Shown here piece by piece: positions 63,511 through 64,000 of a stretch of DNA of 64,000 nt. Source of the stretch: Planctomyces sp. SH-PL62 (GTDB lineage Bacteria; Planctomycetota; Planctomycetia; Isosphaerales; Isosphaeraceae); the NCBI RefSeq assembly GCF_001610895.1, contig NZ_CP011273.1:4774001-4838000 (forward strand). The letters run 5' to 3'. Position numbers and translations under genes: made by a program. The notes beneath the pieces are model-generated. The model searched no databases, was not told the origin of the DNA, and was given only the letters and a program-made list of their open reading frames with translations. Within the stretch, counting starts at the first letter, position 1, and each line of letters opens with the position of its first letter.

Positions 63511-64000
63511 GGGTCGATCACCTGGGCCACACGGTTGCGAGGAACGGACCGGCCGCCCCGGTCGCCGCTCGCGGTCGAGCGGGCCGTCCCACGCGGCGAA
63601 AGGCCTGGACCCCCCGCGACGGCGCCGCAGACGGTTCGACCCCGCATCCGGGTGGAGTCGGCGGCGATGGCCATCGTAGCATCGGCCCGGAACTCCGACC
63701 AGGGAGCTGTTCGAACCGTTCCGCACGGGACGACGCGCGGAATCCATGCATCCGGAACTCGTCGGGGAGGATGGGCGGAATTTCGTCGTCGAACAGGGAC
63801 TTGATGGACGATCTCCCCAAGGAGGACCCGCTTCCCATACGACCCTTGGACCGCCCCGACAGGGGGCGACGCCCGCCCGGACGCCGACTCCCGCCGCGAC
63901 TCGACTCCCGGGTACAATGGGGGGAGGGCCCGCCGAGATCCACGGGCCCGGGCGGAATCGAGCCGAGGGGACGTGTCCAGGGTCGCCCCTCGATCGAGGT
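63511..64000. other. Window end, no supported gene
   Basis: 490 bases with only composition-driven open frames. TACAAT at 63913-63918 is a possible -10 for a gene beyond the window, without a good -35. Confidence 0.4.

Noticed and set aside
63504-63943. Minus-strand frames of 137 and 141 codons near the window end
   Set aside because: Composition-driven, overlapping each other in different frames, and no motif.

Overview
The window is high-GC chromosomal DNA from a planctomycete, most likely of the Isosphaeraceae/Gemmatales type. The signs are TIGR03009-like and DUF1571-like secreted proteins, a serine/threonine kinase beside a PP2C phosphatase, Gfo/Idh/MocA and DoxX proteins, an HtrA protease with a short cytoplasmic lead, and intergenic copies of a GATCGAAGCCAAT repeat. 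No rRNA, tRNA, CRISPR array, prophage or replication origin was seen. The family names come from motifs read by eye; no database search was run.

Layout. 1-8.2 kb (minus strand): a partial Lhr-type helicase, a kinase/phosphatase pair, a PIG-L deacetylase and a MEMO-family protein. 8.7-14.5 kb: a LolA-like TIGR03009 protein, a long NfeD-type membrane protease with a clear sigma70-like promoter, a single-domain response regulator and a DUF1571 protein. 14.6-22.4 kb (all minus): the most notable block, with two FabZ-like dehydratases, an elongated acyl carrier protein, a catalytically altered ketosynthase, an intact ketosynthase, an alpha/beta hydrolase and a GH3-type acyl-adenylating ligase. 22.8-28.5 kb: a TolB-like secreted protein, M28 and M20 peptidases, a small aromatic-rich secreted protein and an EF-P with Asn at the tip position.

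28.8-34.6 kb: a TetR regulator (promoter and operator almost touching its ATG), a membrane fusion protein and an RND pump form an efflux operon closed by a terminator. 34.8-39.4 kb: a decayed ISAs1-type transposase, a HEAT-repeat protein, a DsbA-NhaA fusion and a repeat-bearing gene-free stretch. 39.5-45.1 kb: an M-A-type metallopeptidase, a CNNM/CorC protein and the lutABC lactate-oxidation operon. 45.1-50.4 kb (minus): ApbE, DoxX (apparently starting at CTG), Gfo/Idh/MocA and citrate synthase. 50.9-53.3 kb: a small conserved-looking protein, a STAS protein, a rhomboid protease and a GNAT acetyltransferase. 53.3-58.3 kb: trpD, HtrA, mobA, a glycine-rich RRM protein and a DksA/TraR-like zinc-finger protein. 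58.9-63.5 kb: two large secreted or membrane proteins of unknown function, a PilZ protein and two STAS proteins.

How they fit together: the ketosynthase block plausibly builds or extends an acyl chain on its own ACP and passes it to the hydrolase or GH3 enzyme. It lacks its own ketoreductase, enoyl reductase and phosphopantetheinyl transferase, so it would borrow these from the housekeeping fatty-acid pathway. LutABC and citrate synthase are central carbon metabolism. The kinase, phosphatase, response regulator, PilZ and STAS genes indicate dense signalling capacity.
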